In this document: positions 21,275 through 33,472 of the stretch, in pieces
Position numbering within the stretch: the first letter of the stretch is position 1
Layout: each line of letters begins with the position of its first letter
Origin: Chamaea fasciata
Lineage: Eukaryota > Chordata > Aves > Passeriformes > Sylviidae
Length of the DNA: 64,000 nucleotides
NCBI GenBank assembly: GCA_029207755.1
Contig: JARCOQ010000062.1
Location: 682,001 to 746,000, forward strand
Reading direction: 5' to 3'
Notes under the pieces: generated by a model
Databases searched by the model: none
What the model saw: only the letters and a program-made list of their open reading frames with translations
Told to the model about the DNA's origin: nothing
Made by a program: the position numbers and the translations under genes

Positions 21275-21556
21275 TGAGACTCCAAGGCAAAAGCAAAGCC
21301 CTAAGTCCTTTGAAAAGCCTGCAGTCCCTGGGAGCATTAAGGAGCCCCCAGGGCCATTCCTGACCAAGGCTCCCCAGGGACTCCTTCCAGCACATCCTTG
21401 AGGCCACTGGGATGGGAGGGGGATGCTGAGGGCAGGACAAGGGGCTGACAGTGCCCAGCCTTGCCGGGGCTGTGCCAGGAGGCCCCAGGGCCTCAGGACA
21501 AGGTGACTCCTCACGGCCCTTGGTGGCACAGAGGCTGCTGTGGCCCAGGGCACCAA

Positions 21557-21850
21557 GACTTGGCTTCTCTTTGTCCCCACGTGTCATCACTGCCTGCAGT
21601 TCTCTGCTCTGGCTGGGGCCTGGGGACACTTTCTCTGTCGTGTCCCTCAGCGGGACCCAGTAAAACTTCAAGAAACTTTGGAGCTGGATTCTGACTTTGA
21701 ATTCTTGAGAGGTTTCTCCAGCTCCCTCTCAGGGACTGATGTTCAGGGCCTCAGCACAAGCCTGGAGAGGGTCACTCAAGCCCTTGTGCCGTGTCTGTGC
21801 TGCTGAGCTGGGCCGGGCTCCTGGCACAGAGGCAGCTCCTGGCAAGGGCA
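21557..21850 (-). repeat. Dispersed repeat copy (left arm)
   Basis: Mirror of 40,107-40,400 and relative of 7725-8040. Confidence 0.75.
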
Positions 21851-23205
21851 GCGCTGCAGAGAGACAGCTCTGCCCAGGAGCAGCTCCTGTGCCCAGCCCA
21901 GCAGGGCTGGGGCACTGCCTGCAGCCACCCCGGGCACAGCACACAGGCACAGAGGGCTTCAACTCAGCCTGGGCTGGCAGCACCGAGCAGAGCTCACTGA
22001 GGGCTCACTGGGGGAGAAATCCTCGCAGCGTTAGGAAGAGTCACTCCCAGGCTGGGGGAAGAGAAGCTGCAGCTCCTGCAGGGATCTCCTGAAGCTGGCA
22101 CATCCCACAGCTTTAAGGCCCTTCCAGGAGGACTCTCAGCGTGGCTGCAGAGCAGGCATGTGGCCCCAGGGCAGGGCTGGGTGTCCCTGCTGCAGCACCC
22201 GAGGCACAGCACAGGGCAGCTCCCTGTTGCCGGGCTCTGCTGCAGGGCTGAGCAGCCGGGGCTGCAGCCAGGGGTGCCCAGGGCTGTCGAGCAGAGCAGG
22301 GTCCTGCAGCCCAGGGCGCTGCGCTGGGCCAGGGACTCTGCTGCCTGCCAGGGACAGCTCTCAGCTGGCCCGGGGAGCTGCTGCCAGCGCTGGGGAGAAG
22401 CTGTGGGGGGAAGGAGCCACCCTGAGCAGGGCAGGTGCTGCTGCTGAGAGGGGCTGTTTGGGGCAGGGCTGCTCCCAGCTCCAGACCAGCCTGGGCACGG
22501 CTCCAGAGGACACTTGCCAAAGGAAGCTAAGCCTGGTATTGCTGCAAAGACCAGGAGCTTTCCTGAGAGTGTTTTCAATTTCCTGCTTGGAGAAGGATGG
22601 GAAAGTTGGGGTGATGACAAAAACATTTTTGCTTTTTATGCATTTTTCATTTATTCGTAGCTCTGTTAACTACTATTATGTAGTTATAAAACTATTATCT
22701 TTAATCAACTCTATTCAACTACTATGACTCTATTCAACTACTTTTATATACTTGTATTACTATAATCTTTCATTAACTCTACAACATTTCCTACCCTTTA
22801 TCTTAGATTTTAGAACAATAAGCTTCAAAATATATTCCTGAAATACTGCCCAGTCTTATTGTCAGGAAGTGGACCTACAAGATGAACATTTTGTTTTTAA
22901 ACCAGAGTGTGAGCAGTCAGAAAAAAAAGTGGCACAAAGAAGCCCTTGGACCTACTCCAATGGGTTGACCCAGGGGTTTGTAGCTGTGGATACTGAATTT
23001 CCTATTCGATGTTTCTGTTAAATATCCTAATTAATCAACCTCTAATCAATTGTTGAAATCAGGGGCTGGGTGTTCCTCATTCCCACTGAGACACCTGGAA
23101 GTTTCCAAGAAAGGTCTGGTTTTTACTTCACTGTTGTAACGCTGTTGCAAGGGGTTTTTTTCTCTTCTGATTATAGGCAAAAGAGGATGAGTGAAGCAGA
23201 ACAGG
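21851..23205. other. Non-coding arm sequence
   Basis: GC-rich until about 22,580, then AT-rich with CTATTCAACTACT-like short repeats (22,660-22,780). Several long frames exist in the GC-rich half on both strands, with no domain, start context or splice pattern to support them. Confidence 0.5.
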
Positions 23206-23207
23206 AA

Positions 23208-23290
23208 TTGTAATCACAGAACCACAGAACATTCTGAGTTGAAAGGGACACCTAGGATCATCAGAGTCATGTTTAATCATTTACAGAGAC
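23208..23290 (-). mobile_element. Short CR1 3'-end remnant (left arm)
   Basis: AATCACAGAACCACAGAACA followed by TTCTGAGTTGAAAGGGACAC is the characteristic inverted 3' end of CR1 (AATCATAGAATCATAGAA... type). It mirrors 38,668-38,750. Confidence 0.75.
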
Positions 23291-24675
23291 TCCTGATTTG
23301 TAACTTTGGGTGGTCAGTCTCTCTGCTGGGAGCCTCCCAAAGGGCCTTCAGCCACTCCTCAGCCCTCAGCAGCAGCAGCAGCATCCCCTTTGCAGGGCCC
23401 AGCAGGGCTCTCCTGAGCTGCCCTTGCCCAGCTGCAGACAGACCCTGCCCCAGGCCGGGCCCTGCAGACAGGCAGGTTTCTGTAGGGCTGGGCCCAGGGC
23501 GCAGAGGGTGGGATGGGCTCTGTGAGCACTGGCAGGGACAAGGCTCCTCTCAGGAGGGAAATGTCCAGGCCCAGGGAGAGGCTCAGGGAAGGAGAGGGGG
23601 CTGAACAGAGCACTGCTGGGGGCAGGAGGGCACTGTGGGTGTGTGGGAGGTGCTGTGCACAGCTGGGCACGGGAACACTGTCCTGAGTGCCTGGCTGTGT
23701 CTGCCCTGCCCTCCCAGGCACAGCCCCACAACATCTTCTCTTGGTTCTGCCCTCCCCTGATACTGTCATTGTCATCTGGTGCTCTCAGGGAGGCTCTGGC
23801 ATTTGCAGCAGCTGAGCCAGGCACTACCCTTGGGATTCTTGCCAGGCAGCTGTGTCCATGGGAATGGGGTGTCCGAGCTTCCCTGTGACCTGTGTGGCTG
23901 CGGGCAAAGCAGTCCATGGGAAAGGGGAATGAGCTGAGCCCCCTCCCTGAGATCCCATCGTGGGCACACCCGGGGATCTCCTTGCTGCATCCTTCCAAGC
24001 TCTGAGCTGCCCTCCTGCCTGCAGATCTGTGCCAGAGCCTCTGGCAGTTCCCTGAATGTGCCACGGGGAAGTGCAGAGATGCCACAGCTGAGGAAATGCT
24101 GTTGGGTTTGCCAAGGGAGCTGTGAGTGTCCTTGGCAGAAGGGGGTGCTGAGGACCTTGCCCAGAGACCTTTGGAGAGGGTGAGACATTCAGGGATCCCT
24201 CTGCTCTGGGCAAGGTCTGGTGCAGCAGAAATGCTGGGGATTTCTGACCTCAGAGAACCAGGAATGATGTGTGGGCAGGAAAATAATGCCTATAATTCCT
24301 TCCTGTTCTCCATGCCCTTTAGAAGTGGGAGTGAAGATGGCAACAAGCCTTTCTGCATTAGGAGTGATTCCACTGACAAATCCTGAATATCCAGGCTTGT
24401 CCCTCTGCCACATGGCCAAAAACCCAGGGCAGCGGGGCAGGGACGGCTCCTGGAGAGCCCCCATGCACAGGCCTGGCTGCTCCTGGCACACTCAGGCAGC
24501 ACAACTGGAGCTCAGGCAGGGACCTGGGTGAAGGTTTTCCCAGAGCAGGAACAAGGGTGGGTGAATCACAGTGGGACAGTCCACAGGGAATGAGCCATGT
24601 TTGGCTCAAAGCAGCCTGTCCTGACTTGTCACTATCCTTTATCCGTGAACACGTCCCCATGTGCAGCCACAGCAA
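23291..24675. other. Non-coding arm sequence upstream of the receptor pseudogene
   Basis: GC-rich sequence between a CR1 remnant and the olfactory receptor pseudogene. Frames on both strands lack recognisable domains and none continues the receptor frame. Confidence 0.5.
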
Positions 24676-25634
24676 ATGTCCAACAGCAGCTCCATCAGCC
24701 GCTTCCCTCCTGCTGGCATTGGCAGACACGCAGCAGCTGCAGCTCCTGCACTTCTGCCTCTTCCTGGGCATCTCCCTGGCTGCCCTCCTGGGCAATGGCC
24801 TCGTCATCAGTGCCATAGCTTGCGGCCACCACCTGCACAGCCCCATGTTCTTCTTCCTGCTCAACCTGGCCCTCAGCGGCCTGCACCACTGTCCCCAAAG
24901 CCATGCACAATTCCCTCTGGGACACCAGGACCATCTCCTACACGGGAGGTGCTGCACGGCTCTTTTTCTTTCTGTTCTTCATGTCAGCAGAGTATTTGCT
25001 CCTGACCATCATGTGCTATGACTGCTCTGTGTCCATCTGCAGACCCCTGCACTACGGGACCCTCCTGGGCAGCAGAGCTTGTGCCCACATGGCAGCAGCT
25101 GCCGGGGCCAGTGCCTTTCTCAATGCTCTCATGCACACGGCCAATACATTTTCCCTGCCCCTGTGCCATGGCAATGTGCTGGGCCAGTTCTTCCACGAGG
25201 TTCACCAGATCCTCAAGCTCTCCTAGTCCAACTACTGCTTCAGGGAGTTTGGGTTCATTGGTTTTCCCATCTCTTTAGGATTACGTTGTTTTGTGTTCAT
25301 TGTTTTCTCCTATGTGCAGATCATCAGGGCTGTGCTGAGGATCCCCTCTGAGCAGGGACGGCACAAAGCCTTCTCCACCTGCCTCCCTCACCTGGCCGTG
25401 CTCTCCCTATTCCTCAGCACTGCCATGTTTGCCTATCTGAAGCCCCCCCCAATCTCCTCCCCATCCCCGGATCTGGCCCTGTCAGTTCTGTTCTCGCTGG
25501 TGCCTCCACCCATGAACCCCCTCATCTGCAGCCTGAGGAAGCAGGAGCTCGAGGCTGCAGTGTGGAAGACTGATGGCTGGATGGTTTCACAAACATTAAA
25601 CTGCTGGCCAGTTTCTCAAAATCACTTGTCATAA
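24676..25634 (+). pseudogene. Olfactory receptor pseudogene, OR14-like (left arm)
   Basis: Remnant of a single-exon seven-transmembrane odorant receptor. The start MSNSSSISRF follows the usual N-glycosylation-type opening. Recognisable parts in order: TM1 (LLGNGLVISAIACGHHLHSP), TM2 (MFFFLLNLALS), the TM3 end with MCYDCSVSICRPLHYG (the normal DRY is DCS here), FFHEVHQILKLS, TM6 (RHKAFSTCLPHLAVLSLF) and TM7 (PPMNPLICSLR). The family is the gamma-c/OR14 group expanded in birds. Damage: an extra C after codon 10 (about 24,705), a deletion with frameshift near 24,880 that removes part of the TM2-TM3 loop, and a TAG at 25,224-25,226. It is non-functional. Confidence 0.9.
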
Positions 25635-25639
25635 AAGTC

Positions 25640-26649
25640 ATTTTTGATACCTCTTGTTGCTTTACTTTGGAGGTTCTTTTCCTTTGTTTTACTTTTGTAA
25701 TATTGTCCACAAAGCAGTGTCACTGTTTGTGCCATTTCTCATTTTGTTTCTCTCCACCTTCCCTGTGGCCACAGACTGTGTCAATGAGGGGCTGCACTCC
25801 TGGTGGCTTTAAAGGAACCCAAGGATCTGGCAGGCAAGTTTTCTGCAGAGATCCCCCTTTGGTTCTCTTCTCTGGATGAGAGCTGGGGGCAGATCAGTGC
25901 TGGCACAGCAGCTGTGCCCAGGAGCAGCAGCCCTTGGTGTTGGCAGCGCTGCTCCCGTGGCCCTGCCCCGCTGCCCTCCTGGCCCTGGTGTTGCTGTAGG
26001 GCCGGAGTGCTCTCGGCGCCGGGCACAGGGCTGGGGCTGGCAGTGCCGGGGCTGCAGCAGGGACAGGCCATGGGCTCCGCTGGGGCAGCGCTGACGCCTC
26101 AGGGCAGGGCCTCGCTGCTCCAGGCTCCTTGCCCAGGCTCTCTCCAGAACACGCCCAGGCCCAATGCTGTGCACGGAAAAGCCCCGTGAGCAGCCCCAGG
26201 GTGGCCGTGGGCAGGCTGGGGGCAAACAGCCCGGCTGGGGCTCTGCAGGGTCCCTGGGGGAGACGGGAAGGAGCAGCAGAGCCGGGGCTGATCCATCCCC
26301 ACTGTGCTGGACACCCCCGGGCAGCGTCCCAGAGCGTCCTCATGCACCTGCCAACAACATCCCCCCTCTGCAGCCCTGGCCTCTCTCCCAGCTCACACGG
26401 GGGCCGCATCCTTGCAGGCACAGACACGACAGCTCTGGCTCAGGAGCCCCTGTTTGCAGTGCCCAGAGCAGGCCTGAGCACCCCCATGGTGTTGGTGTGG
26501 GGAGATGAACCTGAGGGAGCACAAATGCCATCAGCCCCTGGGGCCAGGAAGGGCTGGGGGACAGGAGGGAAACCACTCAGTTCTGTCGTGGCCTCTGAAG
26601 TCAGCCAGAAAGTTTGTTCCCATCAGCTGGGAGTTTCCTGTGCCACTGC
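25640..26649. other. GC-rich inner end of the left arm
   Basis: Non-coding by all signs. Long frames on both strands (up to several hundred codons) are due to G+C richness; the mirror copy keeps them only because it is nearly identical DNA. No domain was recognised. Confidence 0.5.
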
Positions 26650-27150
26650 AGATGTTGTTGCTCAGAGCCAAGCGCTGCCTGGCAGCCATCCCCAAATTGC
26701 CCTGAGCATTTCCTTTGCTTCACCCTGGCTTTCTTTTCCTGGTACAAATTTCTCCCTATTGCCCATCCCTGCTCTCTCCCCAGCAAACAGCCCATCCCTG
26801 GTTGCCCTTTCCTCTCTGGGCCCACTCCCCATTTCACTTCCTGAGTTGGCATCATGGGAACATCCCTTGGGGTGCAGGATCATCCTCCAAGTGCTTCAGG
26901 AATTGTCTGCAGGCTCCTGCAGTGCCTTGTGCTGCTCCCTTGCCAGAGGCACCACAGGCCAGGGGGGCACGTGTGGGCTGGTGTGTCTGGCTGTGGGGCT
27001 CCCTGTTCTGGGCCATGAGGAGGAGCTGCAGAGGCTCTGCAGGACTGACAGGATGGGCTTTGGGGCTGTGAGGAGAAGCTGAGGGACCTGGGCTGCTGCA
27101 CCTTCTGGAGAGGAGGCCCAGGCCTCATCCTGCAACTGCTGCAAGGCTGG
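26650..27150. other. Spacer sequence, nothing recognised
   Basis: GC-rich single-copy sequence just inside the left arm. There is no supportable coding region. Confidence 0.4.
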
Positions 27151-27156
27151 TTTCAG

Positions 27157-27500
27157 AGAATCACGGAATCAGCAAGGTTGGAAAAGACCTTGGACATCAT
27201 CAAGTCCAACCTGTGCCCTGACACCACCTTGTCTCCCCTGAGCCTCGTCTTCTCCAGGATGAACAGCCCCAGACCCCTCAGCTGCTCCTCACAGGACTTG
27301 TGCTCCAGACCCCTCAGCACCCTTGTTGCCCTTCTCTGGACACGCTCCAGCCCCTCCATGTCCTTCCTAAATTGGGGGGCCCAGAACTGGGCGCAGCACT
27401 CGAGGTGCTGCCCAACCAGTGCCGAGCACAGGGGAAGAATCACTGCCCTGCTCCTGCTGGCCACACCATTCCTGATCCGTAGGAGTGCCAGGGGCTGGGT
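27157..27500 (-). mobile_element. CR1 LINE 3' fragment in spacer
   Basis: Begins with the inverted CR1 tail (AGAATCACGGAATCAGCAAG then GTTGGAAAAGACCTTGGACA) and continues into the C-terminal coding part of ORF2. On the minus strand this reads like [20 protein letters not shown] and then [20 protein letters not shown], with [17 protein letters not shown] sequence following. A good match to CR1, still open over some 130 codons but 5'-truncated. Confidence 0.9.
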
Positions 27501-27900
27501 GAGGGAAATGGTGGGGAGGGGGTGGGACAAAGTCGGATTGATTGTGAGCCATGAAGGGTCTTGATTTTTCATATCTATTCAGACTGCATTAGAATGTGTT
27601 GGGGGTCAATATCATTTGGCCATTGCTGATATCAGTCTACAAACAGGATCATGAAACAGGTCAAAACAGTTCTCTCTGCCTTGTTTTCTATACATTATAT
27701 TCACTTTGAATACACTTCTGAAATCTCTATAATTGACCACAGAAGAATTGAAAGCTTAAAATATTTCCAGGGGCTTTTCTTGTTTGAGCGTTTTGAACAA
27801 ATATTGATGAGCCTTTCTCACTGAATTCCTGAACTGAAGAGCTCAAGAAAGAAGAGGCCCCTGCAGTAGTAAAATTCATCATCAGCCTGCAAGGGGCTGA
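27500..27900. repeat. Paralogous tract without LTR insertion
   Basis: Aligns with 30,485-30,641 plus 31,315-31,600. Shared words include TCTGATTGATTGT-type, GGGCCTTGATTTTCATA-like and CACTGAATTCCTGAACTGAA followed by GAGCT. In this copy the position corresponding to the LTR at 30,642 is uninterrupted, so it represents the pre-insertion state. Confidence 0.65.
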
Positions 27901-30480
27901 AGATCCATCCTCATCAGAGCAGGAATGAACAGAAATGGGCACAGCTTTCTGGCTGCCCCAGCTTGGGGATGGGCCCTGGGCCTGGAGCAGGAGCAGCTCT
28001 GCAGGGCCCCAAGGCTGGCGCTGTTGTGCTGGCCTGGGCAGATGGGATGGCAGCAGGGGCTGCAGAGCTCTCAGGACCTCAGGGACAGGGGAGCAGGGCA
28101 CACAGGAAGCCTCTTCTGCCTTGGCCCAGCACCTTCCCCATGGCTGGGGCTGAGTCCTCTCTGAGCTGCAGCTGCTGCTGTGCCCTTGCGAGGGGCTGAG
28201 GCCGTGGGGCCCCTGCCCAGAGCCGCCTGCCCTGAGCAGAGCTGTGGGGCCAGAGGTGGCTGGGCTGTGCTGGGGAGAGACCCCTGGTGCTGCAGAGAGC
28301 TCAGGGCAGCTGGCAGAGCTTGCAGGGAGCTGGGCTGGGCTGGGAGAGCCTGACCCAGAAACCATCAGTGTCCATCTCAGCCTGTGTGAGCGTGCAGGGG
28401 CAGGACTGAGGCCAGCCCTTGTGGGGCAGGGCCAGCGCCTGTGGAAGGCATTGAAAACAGGCAAGTGCCCCACAGAGGAGGCTGCTCTGTGCCCTTGGTG
28501 GCACGGACAGAGCAGGGAGGGGGCCAGGACATTTGTCACCCATGCCAGCCTCTGTCCCCAGGCATTGCCAGCCCCGGCTGCTCAGCCCAGGTTTGCGGGG
28601 CAGTTTGGCTCTGGCCCAGCTCCATCCTCCCGTGGGGCTCAGGGCCTGTTCCTGGCCATGGCCAGCCCTGCCCGGCCTCTCTGCTGGCCCAGAGCCCGGC
28701 AGAGCCTGGGGCAGGGCTGTCTGTGCGGGCCCACAGGGGCCACGGGCTGTGCAGGAGCTGGCAGAGGCTGCCCAGCAGGGAGGCCATGGGGCACAGAGCC
28801 CCAAGGCTGCTGTGGGCACCACGGCACAGGGGCCGTTCCCCCCCGCAGTGCTCCTGTCCCGCGCGGGGGCTGTGGCACCGTGGCTGGCCCAGGGCGGCAC
28901 AAAGGGGCCACGCGGCCGCTGCCGGGGCTGACAGCAAGGCCAGGCACACGCGAGGAATTGCTGGGCATCGCCTGCGCTGGGCAGGGCTGACTGTGCCAAA
29001 GGCACAGCTCAGTTGCCCTTGGTGGCTGCAGGAAAAGTCCAGAGCCCAAAGAGCCTCCATGGCTGTGCTGGAGACCAGGGCTTGGGGAGGGAAAGGCAGG
29101 GCTGCTGCGGGATGGGCAGGGGATTGAATTCCAGCACTCATCCTGTTCTCTGATGATCCTGGCACCATGCTGGTCCCTGTTTCAGCCTGGAGCAGAGCAG
29201 ATGTTTATGGGACAGGAGCCCTCTGGGGCTCTCCGGGACATGCACCTTGCAAGGTGCGCTGCTCCTCCTACAGCTGTTCTCTGAGAGATGCCAATCCCAG
29301 CTCGGCACCTCGGGGCACAAGTGGCACCGCCTGTTCATGCACACACAGCTGATGTCTGCCTGGAAAGGGGCACAGGTTTTCGTACTTGTGCATTTCATAA
29401 TATACAAGCATATTTTTATTATCTGGGTCGTTTGAGTAGTTGAGGAAATGGCAAAGTTTTCCCACCAGAAATTTCCTGGATCTACTATATTCTTCTACTG
29501 ATGGCATAACAAGAAATACTGCTCTTCTCTAGTTGTGTCAAAAAGATTCCGTTTATTATTTTCTTCACCTATTCCTTCTGGTGTTTCTAGCTCTCCTGTT
29601 TCAATTGCCATGACTATGGACATTTCTTTACTAGACCAGCTGGATCTATGTCCTTCCCGAGTCTCCCTGATTTCCTCCTCCAGACACTCTCTGGTCATTC
29701 AAGTGCCTCTCAACTGACTGGTTTCATGCTTTGATCTTCAGGCAGTTGCCCAATCTCTCTGAAGTTCACAGAAGTATCGTATCAGTCAACATCTTAAGTG
29801 TGTTTGTATCTATCACAGAATTTCCTTTTCGTATGTCTTTGTCGAAAACTCTTCCTGCATGGAAAGCCCTTGGGGATGGTGGACATGTCAGATGCTGCTG
29901 GGACATCACAGAGAGCTGAGGGAAGAGCTGGGATGCTTATTAAACTGTATGGTGTTCAACTTCTGCTTGTTGGCAAGAAACCTTTCTGTGCCTCTGAGTC
30001 TCACCAGTCCCGGAGCCCCAAAGGACACAAACCTGGTGAGTTGTGGTTCCCACTCCGGTGGCACTTGCACCTTGGCTCTGCACAGGAGAGCTCTTCATCC
30101 ACTTGTTCTCTTTTCCTTCCTCTAGGCATGGAGGGAGCTCCTGTCTTCAGCGTGTGCAAAAAACAAATCTGGCCAGAATCGGGGCAGGGAGGCTTTGGGG
30201 AGACCTTGGGATCTGTGCTGGGCACAGGAGGTCTTTTCCATTGGTCTGAGAGTGTCTGCTGTGGAAAGTGGATGTTAATACCCAGCAGAGAAATGACTTT
30301 TGCATTTTACGCAGCTGTGCCTTCCCCTGGGTTTGTGTGCTGACAAGAAATGAACATCCCTCTGTGTCTCAGGCAGCTCCTCCAAGGAAAGCAGGTGGGA
30401 ATTGGAGCCAAGGAGCTGAAAGCTGCAGGTGCAGCCTGGGGTGGAAGGAGCTCAGATTTGCACAAGGCTGCTCTGAGTCC
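27900..30480. other. Spacer sequence, no gene seen
   Basis: GC-rich from 27,900 to about 29,250, then mixed. Overlapping long frames on both strands in the GC-rich half show no conserved domain and are attributed to composition. Confidence 0.5.
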
Positions 30481-30641
30481 CAGGGCTTGGATGGGGGAAA
30501 TGGTGGGGTGGGGGTAGGGACAGAGTCTGATTGATTGTCAGTCAGGAAGGGCCTTGATTTTCATAGCTATTCAAAGTGAATTAGAAGGTACTTGTGATTT
30601 ATTAAAAAAATATGAATATCGAGCTAATACTGATATCCAAC

Positions 30642-31314
30642 TGAGGGGGACAAAAACTTTCTAACAGTTTAAAGTTAGAAAGTGTATGTCTGTTGCAGCA
30701 CCGGGCGGCATGCGGGGTGGCTCCCAAATACACACCGCAATTTACAGACAATCACAGAGTCCTTTTATTTACAAAGATGTTGAATACCCAAAACACAAAT
30801 GCGTACTCAGAGCCCCCTCCCCCCCATCCCATTCTCCGCTTAGTATGGTAACTAGCAAAAAAACAATTAAGCATGCTAGTTTGGCCTTGGAAATGGGTCG
30901 GTGCTCCTTTTCAAGGGGAGGGGGGCTTAAAATAAGAAAGTAAGATGAGTCGTCCTTGCTCTGAACTTTCTACCTTTTCAATGCAAATGTGACAAATGAG
31001 CTCTGGTAGGACTCCCATTTCTCCAGGTGCATGACTTTCAATGGGTTTCTGAATAGGGAGTTTCTGTAATCGTCTTGTGCTCCTAAATCTATTTATCAGG
31101 TTCTCTGTTCTTCATTACAAACCCAGCTAAGCAAAACATAAAGTTGACAAGCAATCAGTTATTGAGGCCTGGGAAAGTTAATTCAAATCTGGTTTCCCTT
31201 AACTAACCACAAACTTTTAATTTTTAGCAAACTTTAATTAATTCCTACAAAGCTTATCTCTAACTAAAATCTTAACCTCTCTAAAATCCTTAATTCTTTA
31301 AAGTCTATGTCTCA
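30642..31314 (-). mobile_element. Solo LTR, inverted copy in spacer
   Basis: A 673-bp element that reads on the minus strand TGAGACATAGACTTTAAAGA to CCCCCTCA. It is homologous to the element at 34,578-35,261 in the opposite orientation (shared AAAGCTTATCT, TTTCTAAC...GTTAGAAA and AGTGTATGT words). The Pu/Py layout and the TTTATTTACAAAG word (AATAAA on the minus strand) fit an LTR. The family was not identified. The flanking DNA on the low-coordinate side is also shared with the other copy. Confidence 0.6.
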
Positions 31315-32555
31315 CTTGGATTCAATGCCAATTGGAGATTGCACATATCAGTGTATTAATAGGGAATAAAACCTCTAAACAGGACCATAAAAATCTTTTC
31401 TCAGTGTCCTTTAAAATATTATACATTCACTTGGAGGACAGTTCTAAAATCTGTCCAATTAACCAGAAAAATTTGAAAACTTAAATCAAATTATTCCCCG
31501 AGGCTTGGCCTGTTAACGCGTTCTGAATGTTGATGGAGCCCTGGGCCACTGAATTCCTGAACTGAAGAGCTGAAGGCTGAACAAGCCTCTGGAGAAGTCC
31601 AACCCAGCAGCAGCCTCCAAGTGTCTGAGGGAGGGTGTCACAGCTCCCACTGAGGCCACCCCTGCCCAGAGACCGTGGGGGAATGGGCAGACAAGGAGAG
31701 CGTCCCTGGGGCTGGGCAAGCAGAACTCAGAGGCACCAGCGGGTCCAGGTGGGAAACGGAGTGTGGGATGTGGCTGTGAAAGCCCTGCCTGGGCTGCGCC
31801 AAGCAGGACAGAGAAGCCCTGAGCCCCAACCCCCAAACAACTCTCTCCGTGAGACATTGCAAAGGAATTACAATTGCTTGTGTACTCTGAGTTGGAAACA
31901 ATGGAGAAGTACCGACAAGAGATTCTCAGAAGCTTAAAACAACAAAACAGCCTTTACTGGCAACTTTAGAAAATCAGAGAAACTTGAGCAAAAGCTTTAC
32001 TATGACATTCAGTCAACAAAAAAACACTGCTCAAAGCGTTAACTTGGCCCATTCAACTTCACAAACTGGAAGCCTGCTCAATTTTAAGTTAAGCAAAATT
32101 TGCAAGAAGAGGGAATTAGAAGAGGAAGACACAGAAAGAGAGAAAGACAAATAAAATATAGAGAGATAGAGAGAAGAACACACACTGCTACCAGCTCCTG
32201 GATTCCAGCAGTGTTCAGACAGAAATTCCAAGAGGAGCTAGGGTCAACGTGTGTGCTTGCCTTGTGGTCAGCCTAAAATACCCCTTGGTCTTCCTGGGCC
32301 CCTCCCCCAGATGGGACTTTGGGTCATCTGGTCACTCAGGAGCTGGGCTGGGGGCTGCAGAGGTGGGTGTGGAGCATTGCCTTTGGTGCGCCAGGGATTG
32401 GCAGACGCTGCTGGGCTGGGATAGAGGCTCTGGGGGATTTGGGTTACAGGGTCAAGTCAATGCTTTGAGAAGTGCTGGGGTTCAGGGCAGGGTAAGGCTG
32501 CCTCTGCCCCTTCCTCCCCCTCACACGAAATGTTTCCAGCCAACAATCTCCTCCA
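31315..32555. other. Spacer sequence, probable old LTR debris
   Basis: 31,315-31,600 continues the paralogous tract. Around 31,930-32,240 is an A/G-rich stretch with GAGAGAAAGACAAATAAAAT that resembles LTR sequence, but the boundaries are not clear. There is no gene. Confidence 0.35.
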
Positions 32556-32559
32556 GTCT

Positions 32560-33010
32560 CTCACAAGAGGCAATGTTGGAGGTGGAATCCCAGTTCTGGC
32601 CATGGGCACCTGGACAAGAAGGCCAGTTCTTTTCCGTAGGAAGGAAAACACAGAGCCCCAGGGTTTGGAAGGCAGGTGAGAGACTCACTAGGCCAAGGTC
32701 ACCCAGACTTGTCATTAATGGCAGATTTTGTCTGGGAGCAGGCTTTGGATAGAGGGAATTTTTGGAGGTGGAATCCCAATCTCAGCCATGGGCACCTGGA
32801 GAAGCAGGACAGGGTTTTTTTCCCATTGGAAGGAAAGCACAAAGCCTTCCCTAGAGTTTTGGGGACAGATGGGAAGTGACCCTTGTGAAACCACTGCCAG
32901 CCAGACTTGTCCTGACAATATTCCCATGGGAACTATCCCTGGATATAAGGAAGTTTAGCAGTGAAATCTGAATTCTGGCCGTGGCTGGTGCATTTGCCAG
33001 CATTGCCATG
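32560..33010. repeat. ~190-bp tandem repeat, about 2.5 copies
   Basis: Copies begin near 32,560, 32,755 and 32,943. Each has GGAGGTGGAATCCCAGTTCT-like sequence, then GCCATGGGCACCTGG, GGAAGGAAAACACA and CCAGACTTGTC. The third copy is partial and more diverged. Confidence 0.75.
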
Positions 33011-33472
33011 GGTTAGCACAGGAGGGGGAGATTTCCCCTTCGAGAGAAGCTCGTGTTTCAGTTTTTGCATTCAGGCAGCTCCAGATCCCTCAGCTTTGGT
33101 TGCACGGCAGCTGGAAATGCAAGCGCAGGAGCTCTCTTTGGGCCCAGCCACAGCAGGTGACAGCAAGGACAGGGCCCTGGCAGTGTGACATGTGCAGAGA
33201 GCGCCTTCAGCAAACGCTGGGGGCTGGAACTCTGTGCAGAAAAGGCCCCGGGGGTCTCTGCACCCAGGCTAAAGGAACAAAGTTCCATTTCTGGCCTGGC
33301 TGGGGAGCACCACAATGGTGCCTTTTCAGGGCAAGCTTCCATTGCCGGCTGTTCTCTGAGCCCCAGAGGGGATTCCGGGGGGCCAAGGGACTGAGAGAGG
33401 GACTGTGCAGGAGCCGGGAACAGTGAGAGAGCCCAGGCTCTGGATTTGTGTTTATTTTAGAACTTCCTGTGC

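Larger units (their letters stand above)
15841..26649. repeat. Left arm of a large palindrome
   Basis: This 10.8-kb block is the reverse complement of 35,308-46,130. Paired coordinates sum to 61,957 over the inner part, 61,961 near the LTR and 61,971 at the outer end, so only small net length changes separate the arms. Its contents, inside out, are an OR14-like pseudogene, GC-rich DNA, a ~145-bp tandem repeat, a CR1 3' end, an LTR and part of a gag gene. The outer limit abuts a solo LTR; the inner limit is where matching stops after CCTGTGCCACTGC. Confidence 0.95.

Noticed and set aside
24661..25005. Open frame starting MQPQQMSNSSS in the receptor region
   Set aside because: It shares the receptor start but continues in the wrong frame after the extra C. 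The true homology shifts to another frame.
26129..27082. Plus-strand open frame of 317 codons crossing the palindrome's inner boundary
   Set aside because: G+C-rich sequence with no recognisable domain. The mirror frame diverges at the boundary, as expected for non-coding DNA.
28244..29168. Overlapping frames of more than 200 codons on both strands in the spacer
   Set aside because: Several overlapping frames on both strands in GC-rich DNA, with no domain or splice structure.
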